A model generated the notes under the pieces. That model did no database searches and was not told where the DNA came from. It worked only from the letters and a program-made list of their open reading frames with translations. A stretch of 64,000 nucleotides of DNA, taken from contig JAAYHS010000071.1 of NCBI GenBank assembly GCA_012735315.1, positions 1 through 64,000 of the forward strand. The letters run 5' to 3'. Made by a program: the position numbers and the translations under genes. Shown here in pieces: positions 1-8,359 of this stretch. Origin of the DNA: Bacillota bacterium (GTDB lineage: Bacteria; Bacillota; UBA4882; UBA8346). How positions within the stretch are numbered: the first letter of the stretch is position 1; each line of letters opens with the position of its first letter.

Positions 1-2
1 AC

Positions 3-1301
3 GCCGACTTTGTCAGCCTTAACCCGCCGACCTCCGGCGGAATCGTAATCGTGCCGCGTAACGCGGACGGTTCGCCGAACCTGGGCAACTTCCTGAAGAT
101 CGCTTCCAACAGCGATTTGGTTGGCGCCGGAGTTAACGGCGCGACTATCGGAGCCAATTTAAGCTCAGGCACAAATTACACGCCGATTCCGACTAATCCG
201 CCGTCCACTCCGCTGCCGACTCAACCACCGGCGTCGCCGACACCGACTCCAAAACCGACTGCGACTCCGACCCCGAAACCGACGGTTCCTAGCGGACCCG
301 GCGCCTATCAAGCGGAAGACGCTTACTATTCGAAAGCTATTTTTGAAAACAAGCATTCGGGCTACACCGGCTCCGGCTATGTCAACTATGAACCCAATGA
401 ACCCGGCGGCTATATCCAATGGACCGTAAACGTCGCCACCGCAGGCGCCTATACGGTCACCTTCAGATACGCCAACGGCACTTCCTCCAATCGTGCCATG
501 GACATTTACGTCAACGGTTCAAAAGTAGTCGGCAACTTGTCGTTTAACGGAACCGGCGCCTGGACCAGTTGGAGCACCCGAAGCGTTAACGTCAATCTAA
601 ACAGCGGCAACAATACTATTAGAGCAACCGCTATCGCTTCCGACGGTGGTCCGAATGTGGACAAAATTGATCTCAGCGGCGGGGTCGCGCCAACACCGAC
701 ACCGACCAAACCGCCGGCGACAGCCACACCTACTCCAACCAAACCGGCGGCGACTCCGACTCCGACTCCGACGACTCCCGGCGGAAGCGTAATCTTCAGC
801 GACAACTTTGAGTCCGGCAACTACAATAACTGGAACACTCAAAATGGTTCCTGGTCGATTACCACCGACGGTTCTAAAGTGTTGCGTCAATCCAGCACCG
901 GCGCCGAAGGTCGGGCTTGGGCCAAATCCGGTTCCGCTGCCAATCAATCGGTACAGGCCAGAGTCAAAGTGACCAACTTCAACGGCAAAAACCAAGCTTT
1001 GGTATGCGCCCGGATGGCCGACGGCAACAACTATTATGCTGTCGCCATTAAGAGCAATGCCATTGAGTTGCGGAAGAAAATCAGCGGTAGCACCACCGTG
1101 CTTACATCCAAGAGCATGTCTTTCAGCACCAATACCTGGTATACCATCAGACTGGATGTAGTCGGAGATACCCTTACCGCTTATGTTAACGGCGCCCAAC
1201 AGCTTTCCACCACCACTACCGGCAGGAGTTCGGGCGTGGCCGGATTAATCGCTTGGAAAGTGGCAGCCAACTTTGACGATGTAGTAGTCAGCCAACTCTA
1301 A
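3..1301 (+). CDS. Modular secreted pectate lyase, C-terminal part (5' end outside window)
   Basis: The frame is open from base 3, so the N-terminal catalytic part lies before the window. The first 45 or so residues (DFVSLNPP, PRNADGSPN, SDLVGAGV) resemble the closing segment of family 9-type beta-helix pectate lyases. Next come a Thr-Pro linker, a CBM6/CBM35-like sugar-binding beta-sandwich (starts GAYQAEDAYY, contains GGYIQW and VDKIDL), a second TPTP linker, and a C-terminal concanavalin-like (LamG/DUF1080-type) module starting FSDNFESG. It presumably acts outside the cell on polygalacturonate. The lyase family rests on a short tail and is less certain than the modular pectinase reading. 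An intrinsic terminator follows about 80 bases after the stop. Confidence 0.75.
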   Translation, partial: ADFVSLNPPTSGGIVIVPRNADGSPNLGNFLKIASNSDLVGAGVNGATIGANLSSGTNYTPIPTNPPSTPLPTQPPASPTPTPKPTATPTPKPTVPSGPGAYQAEDAYYSKAIFENKHSGYTGSGYVNYEPNEPGGYIQWTVNVATAGAYTVTFRYANGTSSNRAMDIYVNGSKVVGNLSFNGTGAWTSWSTRSVNVNLNSGNNTIRATAIASDGGPNVDKIDLSGGVAPTPTPTKPPATATPTPTKPAATPTPTPTTPGGSVIFSDNFESGNYNNWNTQNGSWSITTDGSKVLRQSSTGAEGRAWAKSGSAANQSVQARVKVTNFNGKNQALVCARMADGNNYYAVAIKSNAIELRKKISGSTTVLTSKSMSFSTNTWYTIRLDVVGDTLTAYVNGAQQLSTTTTGRSSGVAGLIAWKVAANFDDVVVSQL

Positions 1302-1381
1302 GATCCACTATCAGCAGCAATGATGCCTGTTGGTAAAATTTAATACCGAAAGTCGCCTTCGCTCATTTCTAAACGCATATC

Positions 1382-1412
1382 AATAGGCTGCTCCTACGAG
1401 CAGCCTATTTTT
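1382..1412 (+). terminator. Intrinsic terminator after the modular pectate lyase
   Basis: A 12-bp perfect stem (AATAGGCTGCTC paired with GAGCAGCCTATT) with a 4-base loop is followed by T residues. It sits 80 bases downstream of the lyase stop codon on the same strand. Confidence 0.85.
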
Positions 1413-1661
1413 AAATCATAAGCTATTGTCGGCGAAAAACCATCCCCTTAAAACAAAACTTTCCTATGGTGAAGTTTTTGGTGTATAATAAAGCTTATCA
1501 AAACTCTTTCCTTACAATGAAAAAAATGTTTAAAAATTACTTTTAATGGTTTTTCAATGTTAATATTGAGATTGCCTTGTATCGAACCGCGTTGAATTTA
1601 AATACGGACTTGGAATAAGGCGCTTTAAAGGATATGCCATCACCGAAAGGAGGTTGTCATC
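1413..1661 (+). other. Intergenic region upstream of the ABC operon
   Basis: About 250 AT-rich bases with no convincing gene. A TATAAT-like hexamer occurs near 1485 but has no good -35 partner. The ribosome binding site AAAGGAGG (1646-1653) stands 8 bases before the ABC ATPase start. I see nothing else. Confidence 0.5.
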
Positions 1662-2666
1662 ATGATTGAGGTTTCAAATATCACTAAAATTTATCCCAAC
1701 CAACGCGGGGTCAAAAACATCAATTTTACCGTCGCCAAGGGCGAATTATTAGGCTTATTGGGGCCCAACGGCGCCGGTAAGACTACCATTATGCGCATGG
1801 TCACCGGGTATTTATACCCCACTCGCGGGACCATCAAAGTCGGCGGATGCGACCTCTTTGACGATCCGCTCGGGGTTAGAAAGCAAATCGGATATTTGCC
1901 CGAAATTCCCCCAATCTACCCGGAGATGTCCGTCCTTGATTACTTGAAATTTGCCGCCCGCTTGAAAGGGGTCAAAAAACGCGAACTAAACGCTGAAACG
2001 AACCGGGTAATGGAACTGACCGGATTGGAACAAGTCCGCCGGCAATTAATCGGAAGCCTTTCAAAAGGATTCAGACAGCGGGTCGGATTGGCTCAAGCGC
2101 TCTTAAATTCTCCGCCGGTTCTGATTCTCGATGAACCGACCGTCGGTCTTGATCCGAAACAAATCATCGAAATCCGAAATCTGATCAGCAATCTGGCGCA
2201 TGAACACACAGTCATCCTAAGTTCTCATATTCTGCCGGAGGTCAATTTGATCTGTAACCGGGTCGTGATCATCGATCAAGGGCAATTAGTGGCTATCGAC
2301 ACCCCGGACGGGCTGGCCCGGCAATTAAGAGAAGGCCAAAAAGTGGAGATCACCGTTAAAGGCTCCCGGCCGGAAATCGAACCTGTCCTAAAAAACGTCA
2401 AAGAAATTCGCGAGTGGTCTTTCCTGGAAACCCTTCCGGACAATACTTGCCGCTTTCTGGTTCAAAGCGAAACCGAGGGTAATCTGCAAGAACTTTTATT
2501 CAAAACTTTTGCCAAGGCCGATCTTCCTCTTTTAGAAATGCGGACGGTCAATTTGAGCCTGGAAGAAATATTCCTGCAGCTTACGACCGAAGAGGACGAC
2601 CCGAATAATCCGGGGAACAAACCGTCCGTTTCCGGCCCGGGAAAGGAGGATGCCGCTAATGGATAA
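1662..2666 (+). CDS. ABC transporter ATP-binding protein (GldA-like)
   Basis: ATPase subunit of an ABC-2-type exporter. The nucleotide-binding domain is complete: Walker A GPNGAGKT at residues 34-41, a signature motif LSKGF at 133-137 (a variant of LSGGQ), Walker B VLILDE at 153-158 and the switch histidine in SSH at 187-189. The C-terminal 100 residues are the extra domain usual in this subfamily. It is first in a four-gene operon with a GldF-like permease, a GldG-like auxiliary protein and a DUF4340 protein, all with overlapping ends. In Bacteroidetes related proteins serve gliding; in other phyla the substrate is unknown, so no substrate is assigned. The start has the SD AAAGGAGG 8 bases upstream. 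Confidence 0.9.
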   Translation: MIEVSNITKIYPNQRGVKNINFTVAKGELLGLLGPNGAGKTTIMRMVTGYLYPTRGTIKVGGCDLFDDPLGVRKQIGYLPEIPPIYPEMSVLDYLKFAARLKGVKKRELNAETNRVMELTGLEQVRRQLIGSLSKGFRQRVGLAQALLNSPPVLILDEPTVGLDPKQIIEIRNLISNLAHEHTVILSSHILPEVNLICNRVVIIDQGQLVAIDTPDGLARQLREGQKVEITVKGSRPEIEPVLKNVKEIREWSFLETLPDNTCRFLVQSETEGNLQELLFKTFAKADLPLLEMRTVNLSLEEIFLQLTTEEDDPNNPGNKPSVSGPGKEDAANG

Positions 2667-3369
2667 AATCACCAACATTATGAGACGCGAATTGTCATCA
2701 TATTTTTTATCCCCCATCGCTTATGTGCTAATGGCGGTTTTTATCGCTCTCTACGGAGTATTCTTCACCGGAGTCTTTGTGACATACGGCGTGGCCAATT
2801 TGCAATTCAGTTTGGCAAATCTTTTATTGGTCTTCCTTTTCATTGCCCCGCTGATGACCATGCGCGCCCTGGCCGAAGAGCGCAAACTGGGAATCGAAGA
2901 ACTGTATATGACCGCCCCCATTACGACCACCGAATATATTTTAGGCAAATTTTTAGCGTTGGCAATTTCTTATTTAGTGATGTTAAGCCTGCTCTTAATC
3001 CACTTCGGAATCGTTTTTTACTTTGCAAAACCCGATTGGGGCCCGGTTTTGTCGAGTTTAACCGGTTTAATGTTGGCCGGTTTTACCTTTCTGGCAATCG
3101 GTTTATTTACCTCCTCCCTCTCCGATAGTCAAATTATTTCCGGCTTGGCCGGTTTCGGGATCTTATTGTCTTATTGGCTGTTGGGTTGGGTGGGCAATTC
3201 CATGGGCGGTAAATGGGGCGAGATTATCGGCAATCTATCCTTGCTCAGTTATTATCAGGACTTTAATAAAGGCGTGATCGACACCAAAAACATTATTTTT
3301 TATTTATCCAACATCGGTGTGTTTTTATTCCTGACTATCAGGCACATGGAAGCGCGGAGGTGGAGATAA
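2659..3369 (+). CDS. ABC-2 type permease (GldF-like)
   Basis: Integral membrane subunit of the exporter, about 236 residues with six predicted hydrophobic segments (for example IAYVLMAVFIALYGVFF and NLLLVFLFIAPLMTM). The motif MRALAEERKLGIEELYMTAP in the first cytoplasmic loop is typical of the GldF/ABC-2 family. An ATG at 2650 is in frame, but it abuts the SD AAAGGAGG (2642-2649); the ATG at 2659 has proper spacing and gives MDKITNIMRREL, so I use it. The gene overlaps the ATPase gene by 8 bases and the next gene by 1 base, indicating translational coupling. Confidence 0.88.
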   Translation: MDKITNIMRRELSSYFLSPIAYVLMAVFIALYGVFFTGVFVTYGVANLQFSLANLLLVFLFIAPLMTMRALAEERKLGIEELYMTAPITTTEYILGKFLALAISYLVMLSLLLIHFGIVFYFAKPDWGPVLSSLTGLMLAGFTFLAIGLFTSSLSDSQIISGLAGFGILLSYWLLGWVGNSMGGKWGEIIGNLSLLSYYQDFNKGVIDTKNIIFYLSNIGVFLFLTIRHMEARRWR

Positions 3370-4775
3370 TGAGTCGACTACAACCGGATATCGAAAAAAT
3401 CGGCAGTGATCTGCGTCGTTTTTTCTTCAACTGCAATGGTTTTTTGATCGCCTTGATCGTAATCATCGCCGCAGTGATTATTAACCTGATCGCTTTTCGC
3501 TTTAATTACACTTTTGATTTGACCCGGAATAAACTTTACTCCTTAAGCGATCAGTCGCTCCAAGCCATTGAAGAAATAAACCGGCAGCCCAATAATTTGT
3601 ATATCTATGGTTTCTTCTCGGGTGATATCAGCAGCAATGCAATGGTCGATCTGATTAAGGAGTTTCAAAAACGAAGCGGCAAGATCATTTATCAAACCGT
3701 TGATCCCTATAAAAACCAGGCTGAGACAAGACAATTTGAAATCCGGGAACTGGGAACCCTGGTTTTTCAGCTGGGCGATAAAAACCTTAAGATTTTGCCC
3801 TGGGATGTCTACGTTGAAGACTCCGAAGGCCGCGAGACCTTCATCGGTGAACAAGCTATTACGCGGACTATTTATAAATTAATTGACGCGGATACCAAAT
3901 ACCTTAATATCTTAATCGGGCATGGCGAAAAAATTTACCAATCCGCCCGGGAATACATCAAAGGGGCCGGTTATAAGGTTGAGTACCTTGATTTGATGAA
4001 CGACGGGAAAATACCGGAAAATTGCTCTCAGTTGATTATTGCCGGTCCGAAATCCGACTTGACCATACCGGAACTGAATTTAATCGAGAAATATTTGGAA
4101 CAGGGCGGCCGACTCATGATTTTTCTGGACTTTCCGCCCAACAAAGCCAGCCTGCCCAATCTGATCAAATTGCTTAACCAATGGGGGATCGACACCGAAG
4201 ACAGCGTGGTCCTGGAATTGGAAAAACGGAGCGCTTTCGATCATACCATGATTGTCCCCAATTACCGGCGCCACGAGATCACCCAAAGGCTCGGCGAAAC
4301 TTTCACTAATCTTATTTTCCCTTTCAACCGGACTTTGAAGGTAATCGAGAATTATTCCGGTCCGGCTAAAGTTGAAGTGATTTTAGAAAGCAGTCCCGAG
4401 TCATGGGGTGAGACCGACCGCGGCGGCCATGTTAAAAAAGATCCTCATGAAACCGCCGGCCCCATCCCTTTGGGAATCGTAGCCAGCCGTTTCTTCAACG
4501 GAGTTGAAAGCCGACTGGTCGTTTTAGCCAATTCAAACTTCATCGACGACCAATTCGTTACCGAAGCGGGTAATCTGAACTTGTTTTATAGTATGACCAA
4601 TTGGTTATTGGGACAGCCCGAACGAATTACAATCGCTCCAAAACAACTACAGCTAACCAGGGTATTTTTGACTCCGCTCCAAACAAATCTGGTTCGCTCT
4701 TTTGTATTAGTGGTTTTACCGTCCCTAATCTTAATTTCGGGCGGTGTTATTTGGTTTAGGAGGCGAGCGCGATGA
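3369..4775 (+). CDS. GldG-like ABC transporter auxiliary protein
   Basis: About 468 residues. An N-terminal membrane segment (LIALIVIIAAVIINLIAF) precedes a large extracytoplasmic region of the GldG/ABC-transporter auxiliary type (NKLYSLSDQSLQAIEEI; a thioredoxin-like fold is usual in this family), and a C-terminal membrane segment (SFVLVVLPSLILISGGVIW) with a basic tail. The family partners with GldA/GldF and probably forms part of the export complex. The ATG at 3369 overlaps the permease stop by one base and lies 8 bases after GCGGAGG; a GTG at 3360 in frame is less likely. The gene overlaps the DUF4340 gene by 4 bases. Confidence 0.85.
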   Translation: MSRLQPDIEKIGSDLRRFFFNCNGFLIALIVIIAAVIINLIAFRFNYTFDLTRNKLYSLSDQSLQAIEEINRQPNNLYIYGFFSGDISSNAMVDLIKEFQKRSGKIIYQTVDPYKNQAETRQFEIRELGTLVFQLGDKNLKILPWDVYVEDSEGRETFIGEQAITRTIYKLIDADTKYLNILIGHGEKIYQSAREYIKGAGYKVEYLDLMNDGKIPENCSQLIIAGPKSDLTIPELNLIEKYLEQGGRLMIFLDFPPNKASLPNLIKLLNQWGIDTEDSVVLELEKRSAFDHTMIVPNYRRHEITQRLGETFTNLIFPFNRTLKVIENYSGPAKVEVILESSPESWGETDRGGHVKKDPHETAGPIPLGIVASRFFNGVESRLVVLANSNFIDDQFVTEAGNLNLFYSMTNWLLGQPERITIAPKQLQLTRVFLTPLQTNLVRSFVLVVLPSLILISGGVIWFRRRAR

Positions 4776-5713
4776 GACGGAAAAATTATTCTACGCCAAT
4801 TTTAGCGGTTATAGCCATCATTTTAGGATTAATCGCCTGGTGGTTGATGGCGACTCAAGAAACCGCCGTAAATAAAAATTTGGTTCTAAAATTATCCGAG
4901 ACGGAGATCATCGGTTTCGATATCGTTAAAACCGAGGAAAATCAGAAAATTGAAAAAATATCGGTGCAAAGAGACTCGGGTAACGACTGGATAATAACCG
5001 CCCCGGTCAGCGATATAACCGATCCCGAAACCATTTCCCTAATGATTACGCCGTTAAAATGGCTCACAACCCCTTCAATAATTAAAGACGTCTCCGACTT
5101 ATCGGAATTTGGTCTGGATCGTCCCTCATTATCGGTTACGATAAAGCTCCAAAAAGGAAACCCGGTGACCATCAACTTCGGCGCCGAAAGCCCCATCCCG
5201 GAGATGTATTACGCTCAGGTGGCCGGTAGATCGGAAGTGGTGGTCATCGACAAAGATATCAAAAACAACCTCTCTCCTAAATTAAGTTATCTACGGGAGC
5301 GCAAAGTAGTAAAAGTGACCCGTGAGCAAGTGAAGGAATTGATTGTCGCAAAGGGCCGGGAACAGGTTTACCGGATGGTTAACCACAATGGCGGCTGGCT
5401 TTTGATCGAACCTTATCGGGTAGAGCGAGTTGCCAATGTGGTCAATGCGATTATCGACGGCTTAAACACTCTGTGGACCCATGAAAACGACGATGATCTC
5501 GACAACCTCTCCAAATATGGCCTCGATCAGCCCGATTACCGGATCGAACTAAAACTAACCGACGGAAAGTCGTTTTCATTGATCGCCAACAAAATCGGCA
5601 ACGATTATTATATGTTGAATAGCTTGCGCCCGACCATTATCCGGCAAAAAAACCCCGAAGCTTTTAATTTTTTGGAAACCGGCATTCAAGATTTGCTGAA
5701 GCGGAAACCTTAA
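4772..5713 (+). CDS. DUF4340 domain-containing protein of the ABC operon
   Basis: A 313-residue protein with one N-terminal membrane anchor (PILAVIAIILGLIAWWLMA) and extracytoplasmic DUF4340 repeats, recognisable by FGLDRPSLSVTIKL and YGLDQPDYRIELKL, which share a GLDxP(D/S) pattern. DUF4340 proteins regularly follow GldG-like genes and are thought to be accessory to the transporter; their mechanism is unknown. The start overlaps the previous stop (ATGA) with the SD TAGGAGG. This is the last gene of the operon and a hairpin terminator follows. Confidence 0.82.
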   Translation: MRRKNYSTPILAVIAIILGLIAWWLMATQETAVNKNLVLKLSETEIIGFDIVKTEENQKIEKISVQRDSGNDWIITAPVSDITDPETISLMITPLKWLTTPSIIKDVSDLSEFGLDRPSLSVTIKLQKGNPVTINFGAESPIPEMYYAQVAGRSEVVVIDKDIKNNLSPKLSYLRERKVVKVTREQVKELIVAKGREQVYRMVNHNGGWLLIEPYRVERVANVVNAIIDGLNTLWTHENDDDLDNLSKYGLDQPDYRIELKLTDGKSFSLIANKIGNDYYMLNSLRPTIIRQKNPEAFNFLETGIQDLLKRKP

Positions 5714-5771
5714 CCCTTTTGTTCCTTATTATCGAAAAATTGAATGCCGTTTAAAAATAGATTCATTAGAC

Positions 5772-5794
5772 AAAACCGGTTTATCCGGTTTTTT
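5772..5794 (+). terminator. Intrinsic terminator of the ABC operon
   Basis: The stem AAAACCGG / CCGGTTTT with a 5-base loop runs directly into further T residues. It lies 60 bases after the DUF4340 stop. Confidence 0.8.
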
Positions 5795-5853
5795 ACTTGA
5801 ACTCCCCAGTCTCTTTTTATGTCGAAAAAAAAAGAATTTTAACGATTAACATA

Positions 5854-5882
5854 TTGACTATGGAATTAAGCGATGTTACAAT
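5854..5882 (+). promoter_or_regulatory. Sigma-A-type promoter of the PL1 pectate lyase gene
   Basis: TTGACT (5854-5859), a 17-base spacer and TACAAT (5877-5882). It predicts transcription from about 5889 and hence a 5' leader near 360 bases, long for a single secreted enzyme. The downstream paralogue has the same arrangement. Confidence 0.65.
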
Positions 5883-6174
5883 AAAGTCAAGAACATACTA
5901 AACGTTTTTTTAAATACCAATGTACTTACAAATAAATATTAGGTTTATACATTTAAGGCAGTATTGTTGTTTTTTACCAAGTTAAAAACGACTATGACTG
6001 TTTCACCTGGCTGTTAAAACTAATTCGCAAACACAACATCGGCTTAGTTTCAATTGAATAACAACACTTTTATACTTCTTAGTAATGTAAAAAGAAATGA
6101 AAAATAATGTAAATTGTATGTATAAATCTTTAAAAACACCGTTCCTTACTTCATAAATTAGGGAATTTATGGAA

Positions 6175-6206
6175 GAGGGGTGATTGCCAAAATAAGGAGG
6201 GTATAA
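6175..6206 (+). promoter_or_regulatory. Leader element with SD-like tract and micro-ORF, PL1 gene
   Basis: GAGGGGTGATTGCCAAAATAA lies about 52 bases before the PL1 start codon. The polypurine tract resembles the 16S rRNA-complementary AAAGGAGGTGAT. It could start translation at TTG 6184 (codons TTG CCA AAA TAA) or at GTG 6180 (8 codons, ending at 6206). An almost identical element precedes the PL3 gene at the same distance. It may be a leader peptide or a ribosome-binding mRNA stabiliser; the role is inferred. Confidence 0.45.
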
Positions 6207-6247
6207 AATCCGAAGCCGTTTATGTAAATTTTTAAGGAGGTAAGAAA

Positions 6248-7750
6248 GTGAAGCAAAAGGTTTTATTAGGTCTGGTTTTAAGCGTAATCGCCTGCCTGTT
6301 GGTATCCACTTCCGTTTTAGGCGCTTACAGCGGTTATTACCAGATTCGAAACGCCAATAATCCTGAGATGTACATCGACGGCATGGGTCGCACCGACAAC
6401 GGCGCCGATCTTTGCATGTGGGCGTACACCACCCATTATAACTCTCATTGGGAGATCATTGATGTCGGCGGCGGTTATTATCAATTGAAAAACCGCACCA
6501 CCGGCTTGTTCATCGACGGTATGGGCCGTACCAATAGCGGTGACCCCTGCGGTCAATGGGCGAACACCACCCATTACAATTCCCACTGGAAAATCTCTTC
6601 CGATAAGGGCTATGTAAGGTTCCAAAACCGCTCTACCGGCCGTTATTTGGACAGCAACGGACAAACCTCCAACGGCGCCGTTGTGGTGCAACGGAGCGGC
6701 AGATCCGACTTGGCCCAACGCTGGACATTGGTTTCCATGGGAGGAGGCGGAGGCACACCGACTGCAACTCCGAAGCCGACTGCAACTCCGAAACCGGGAG
6801 CAACCCCGACACCGAAACCCACACCGACCAGTGGCGGTGGTGGCGGTCCGGTTCCTAGCGGCTTGGTAGGTTTCGCCACCCTTAACGGCGGCACCACCGG
6901 CGGCCAGGGCGGGCCCACGGTTACCGTAAGCACCGGCACCGATCTGCAGAATGAAATTAAAAAAGGCGGCCCGAGAATCATTCAGGTAAACGGCACCATC
7001 ACTACTTCCAACTCCGGCAGCTTGAGTAAAATCGACGTTAAAGACGTTAACAACATTACCATCATCGGTGTTGGAACCAGAGGTGAACTTAACGGTATCG
7101 GGATCAAGGTCACCCGTGCCAATAATATCATTATCCGCAATCTAAAAATCCATCATGTCCTCAAAGGGGATAAAGATTGTATCAGCATCGAAGGACCCGT
7201 CAACAACATCTGGGTCGACCACTGCGAATTGTATAACCAATTCCAAGGCGTTGACAAAGATTATTATGACGCATTATTAGATACCAAAAAGAACGCTGCC
7301 TACCATACCTTCTCCTGGAATAAACTTCACGACAGTTGGAAGGCCAGTCTTGCCGGTTCTTCGGAAAGCGATACTTATGATCGCAGGGTTACCTACCATC
7401 ACAATTCGTTTATAAACATTAATTCCCGGTTGCCGTTGTACCGTGGCGGTCAGGGACACGTTTACAACAATCACTATAAGGATGTCCCAACCACTGCGGT
7501 TAACTCCCGGCTCGGCGCCAGATTACGGGTTGAGTACAATTACTTCGAGAACGTCAACAACTGTATCGGTTCCTGGGATAGTAAGGAAGTCGGTTACTGG
7601 CACGTGGTTGGCAATGTCTTCTCCAATTGTTCCGGTAGCCAGCCGACCTCGTCGACTTGTACCTATAACCCGCCGTATAGCTACAGCATTGAATCGACTT
7701 CAACTCTGAGATCTACTATCAACAACAATGCCGGCGTTGGTAAAATTTAA
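6248..7750 (+). CDS. Secreted pectate lyase, ricin-type module plus PL1 domain
   Basis: A 500-residue extracellular enzyme that cleaves polygalacturonate by beta-elimination. Order: signal peptide ([22 protein letters not shown], about residues 3-24), a ricin-type beta-trefoil (CBM13-like) with three repeats each containing [24 protein letters not shown] and ending in W, a Thr-Pro-Lys linker (about 170-195), and a PL1 beta-helix (about 205-500). PL1 hallmarks are IWVDHCE, the SSESD calcium-site region and SRLPLYR, which carries the conserved catalytic arginine. The GTG start has the SD AAGGAGG at 6234-6240. The ricin module is shared with the downstream PL3 gene. A strong promoter and long leader precede it and a terminator follows. 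Confidence 0.93.
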   Translation: MKQKVLLGLVLSVIACLLVSTSVLGAYSGYYQIRNANNPEMYIDGMGRTDNGADLCMWAYTTHYNSHWEIIDVGGGYYQLKNRTTGLFIDGMGRTNSGDPCGQWANTTHYNSHWKISSDKGYVRFQNRSTGRYLDSNGQTSNGAVVVQRSGRSDLAQRWTLVSMGGGGGTPTATPKPTATPKPGATPTPKPTPTSGGGGGPVPSGLVGFATLNGGTTGGQGGPTVTVSTGTDLQNEIKKGGPRIIQVNGTITTSNSGSLSKIDVKDVNNITIIGVGTRGELNGIGIKVTRANNIIIRNLKIHHVLKGDKDCISIEGPVNNIWVDHCELYNQFQGVDKDYYDALLDTKKNAAYHTFSWNKLHDSWKASLAGSSESDTYDRRVTYHHNSFININSRLPLYRGGQGHVYNNHYKDVPTTAVNSRLGARLRVEYNYFENVNNCIGSWDSKEVGYWHVVGNVFSNCSGSQPTSSTCTYNPPYSYSIESTSTLRSTINNNAGVGKI

Positions 7751-7797
7751 TTAACAACCGGCAATTAACGATTTGTTTTACGGCATTACTCACTACC

Positions 7798-7827
7798 AAA
7801 GGACCGCTCGATCGAGCGGTCCTTTTT
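7798..7827 (+). terminator. Intrinsic terminator after the PL1 gene
   Basis: A long near-perfect hairpin (AAAGGACCGCTC / GAGCGGTCCTTT, loop GATC) with a T tail lies 47 bases after the stop codon. Confidence 0.85.
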
Positions 7828-7939
7828 ATAAATCGATCTCTCTTTTAATTTTGAATTCTAAAACAAACAGCTTCAAATATTATTTTACTGATCTAGTTTT
7901 ACTACTGAGAAAAAAATTAACTTTTTAAAGATGATCTTA

Positions 7940-7968
7940 TTGACTAAATAACAAATTAATGTTAAAAT
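7940..7968 (+). promoter_or_regulatory. Sigma-A-type promoter of the PL3 pectate lyase gene
   Basis: TTGACT (7940-7945), a 17-base spacer, TAAAAT (7963-7968). The predicted leader of about 385 bases mirrors that of the PL1 gene. The rest of the 7969-8284 stretch is AT-rich with no gene that I can see. Confidence 0.65.
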
Positions 7969-8284
7969 TCTGTTAAAGATGTTAACATAATCTAAGACCT
8001 CGCTTTATTCATCTCTGCAAATTTTTTATAACAAAGTAGGTTGCATTCCATCCAGATTGACTCCCCTTTCCAATCAAGCAAGCGATATCTGAATCTCAAC
8101 AAAAGAGCATCAAAATTTTACTCATGGTTAAGCTTAAAACATTAACCGTCTTTTAGGGCCTTATATTATGGGGATAATTTTGCCTAAGTTGTACTTATGA
8201 ATATATATAATGATATGTACATTTAACCCAAAGGTAGATTCAAGAATGGATTAATATTTATTCAACTTTTTTAAAAATTATAAA

Positions 8285-8305
8285 AAGGGGGTGATGGCCA
8301 AATAA
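8285..8305 (+). promoter_or_regulatory. Leader element with SD-like tract and micro-ORF, PL3 gene
   Basis: AAGGGGGTGATGGCCAAATAA ends 54 bases before the PL3 start. It holds a polypurine tract followed by GTG ATG GCC AAA TAA, so a frame of two or three sense codons (M-A-K) after a strong SD. The match to the element before the PL1 gene (GGGGTGAT, one base, GCCAAA, TAA) stands out because the rest of the two leaders does not align by eye. Confidence 0.45.
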
Positions 8306-8359
8306 GATCTTGTTTGTGAGTTATTAGTTTCCAAAAAAACTTAAAAGGAGGTCACAGTG

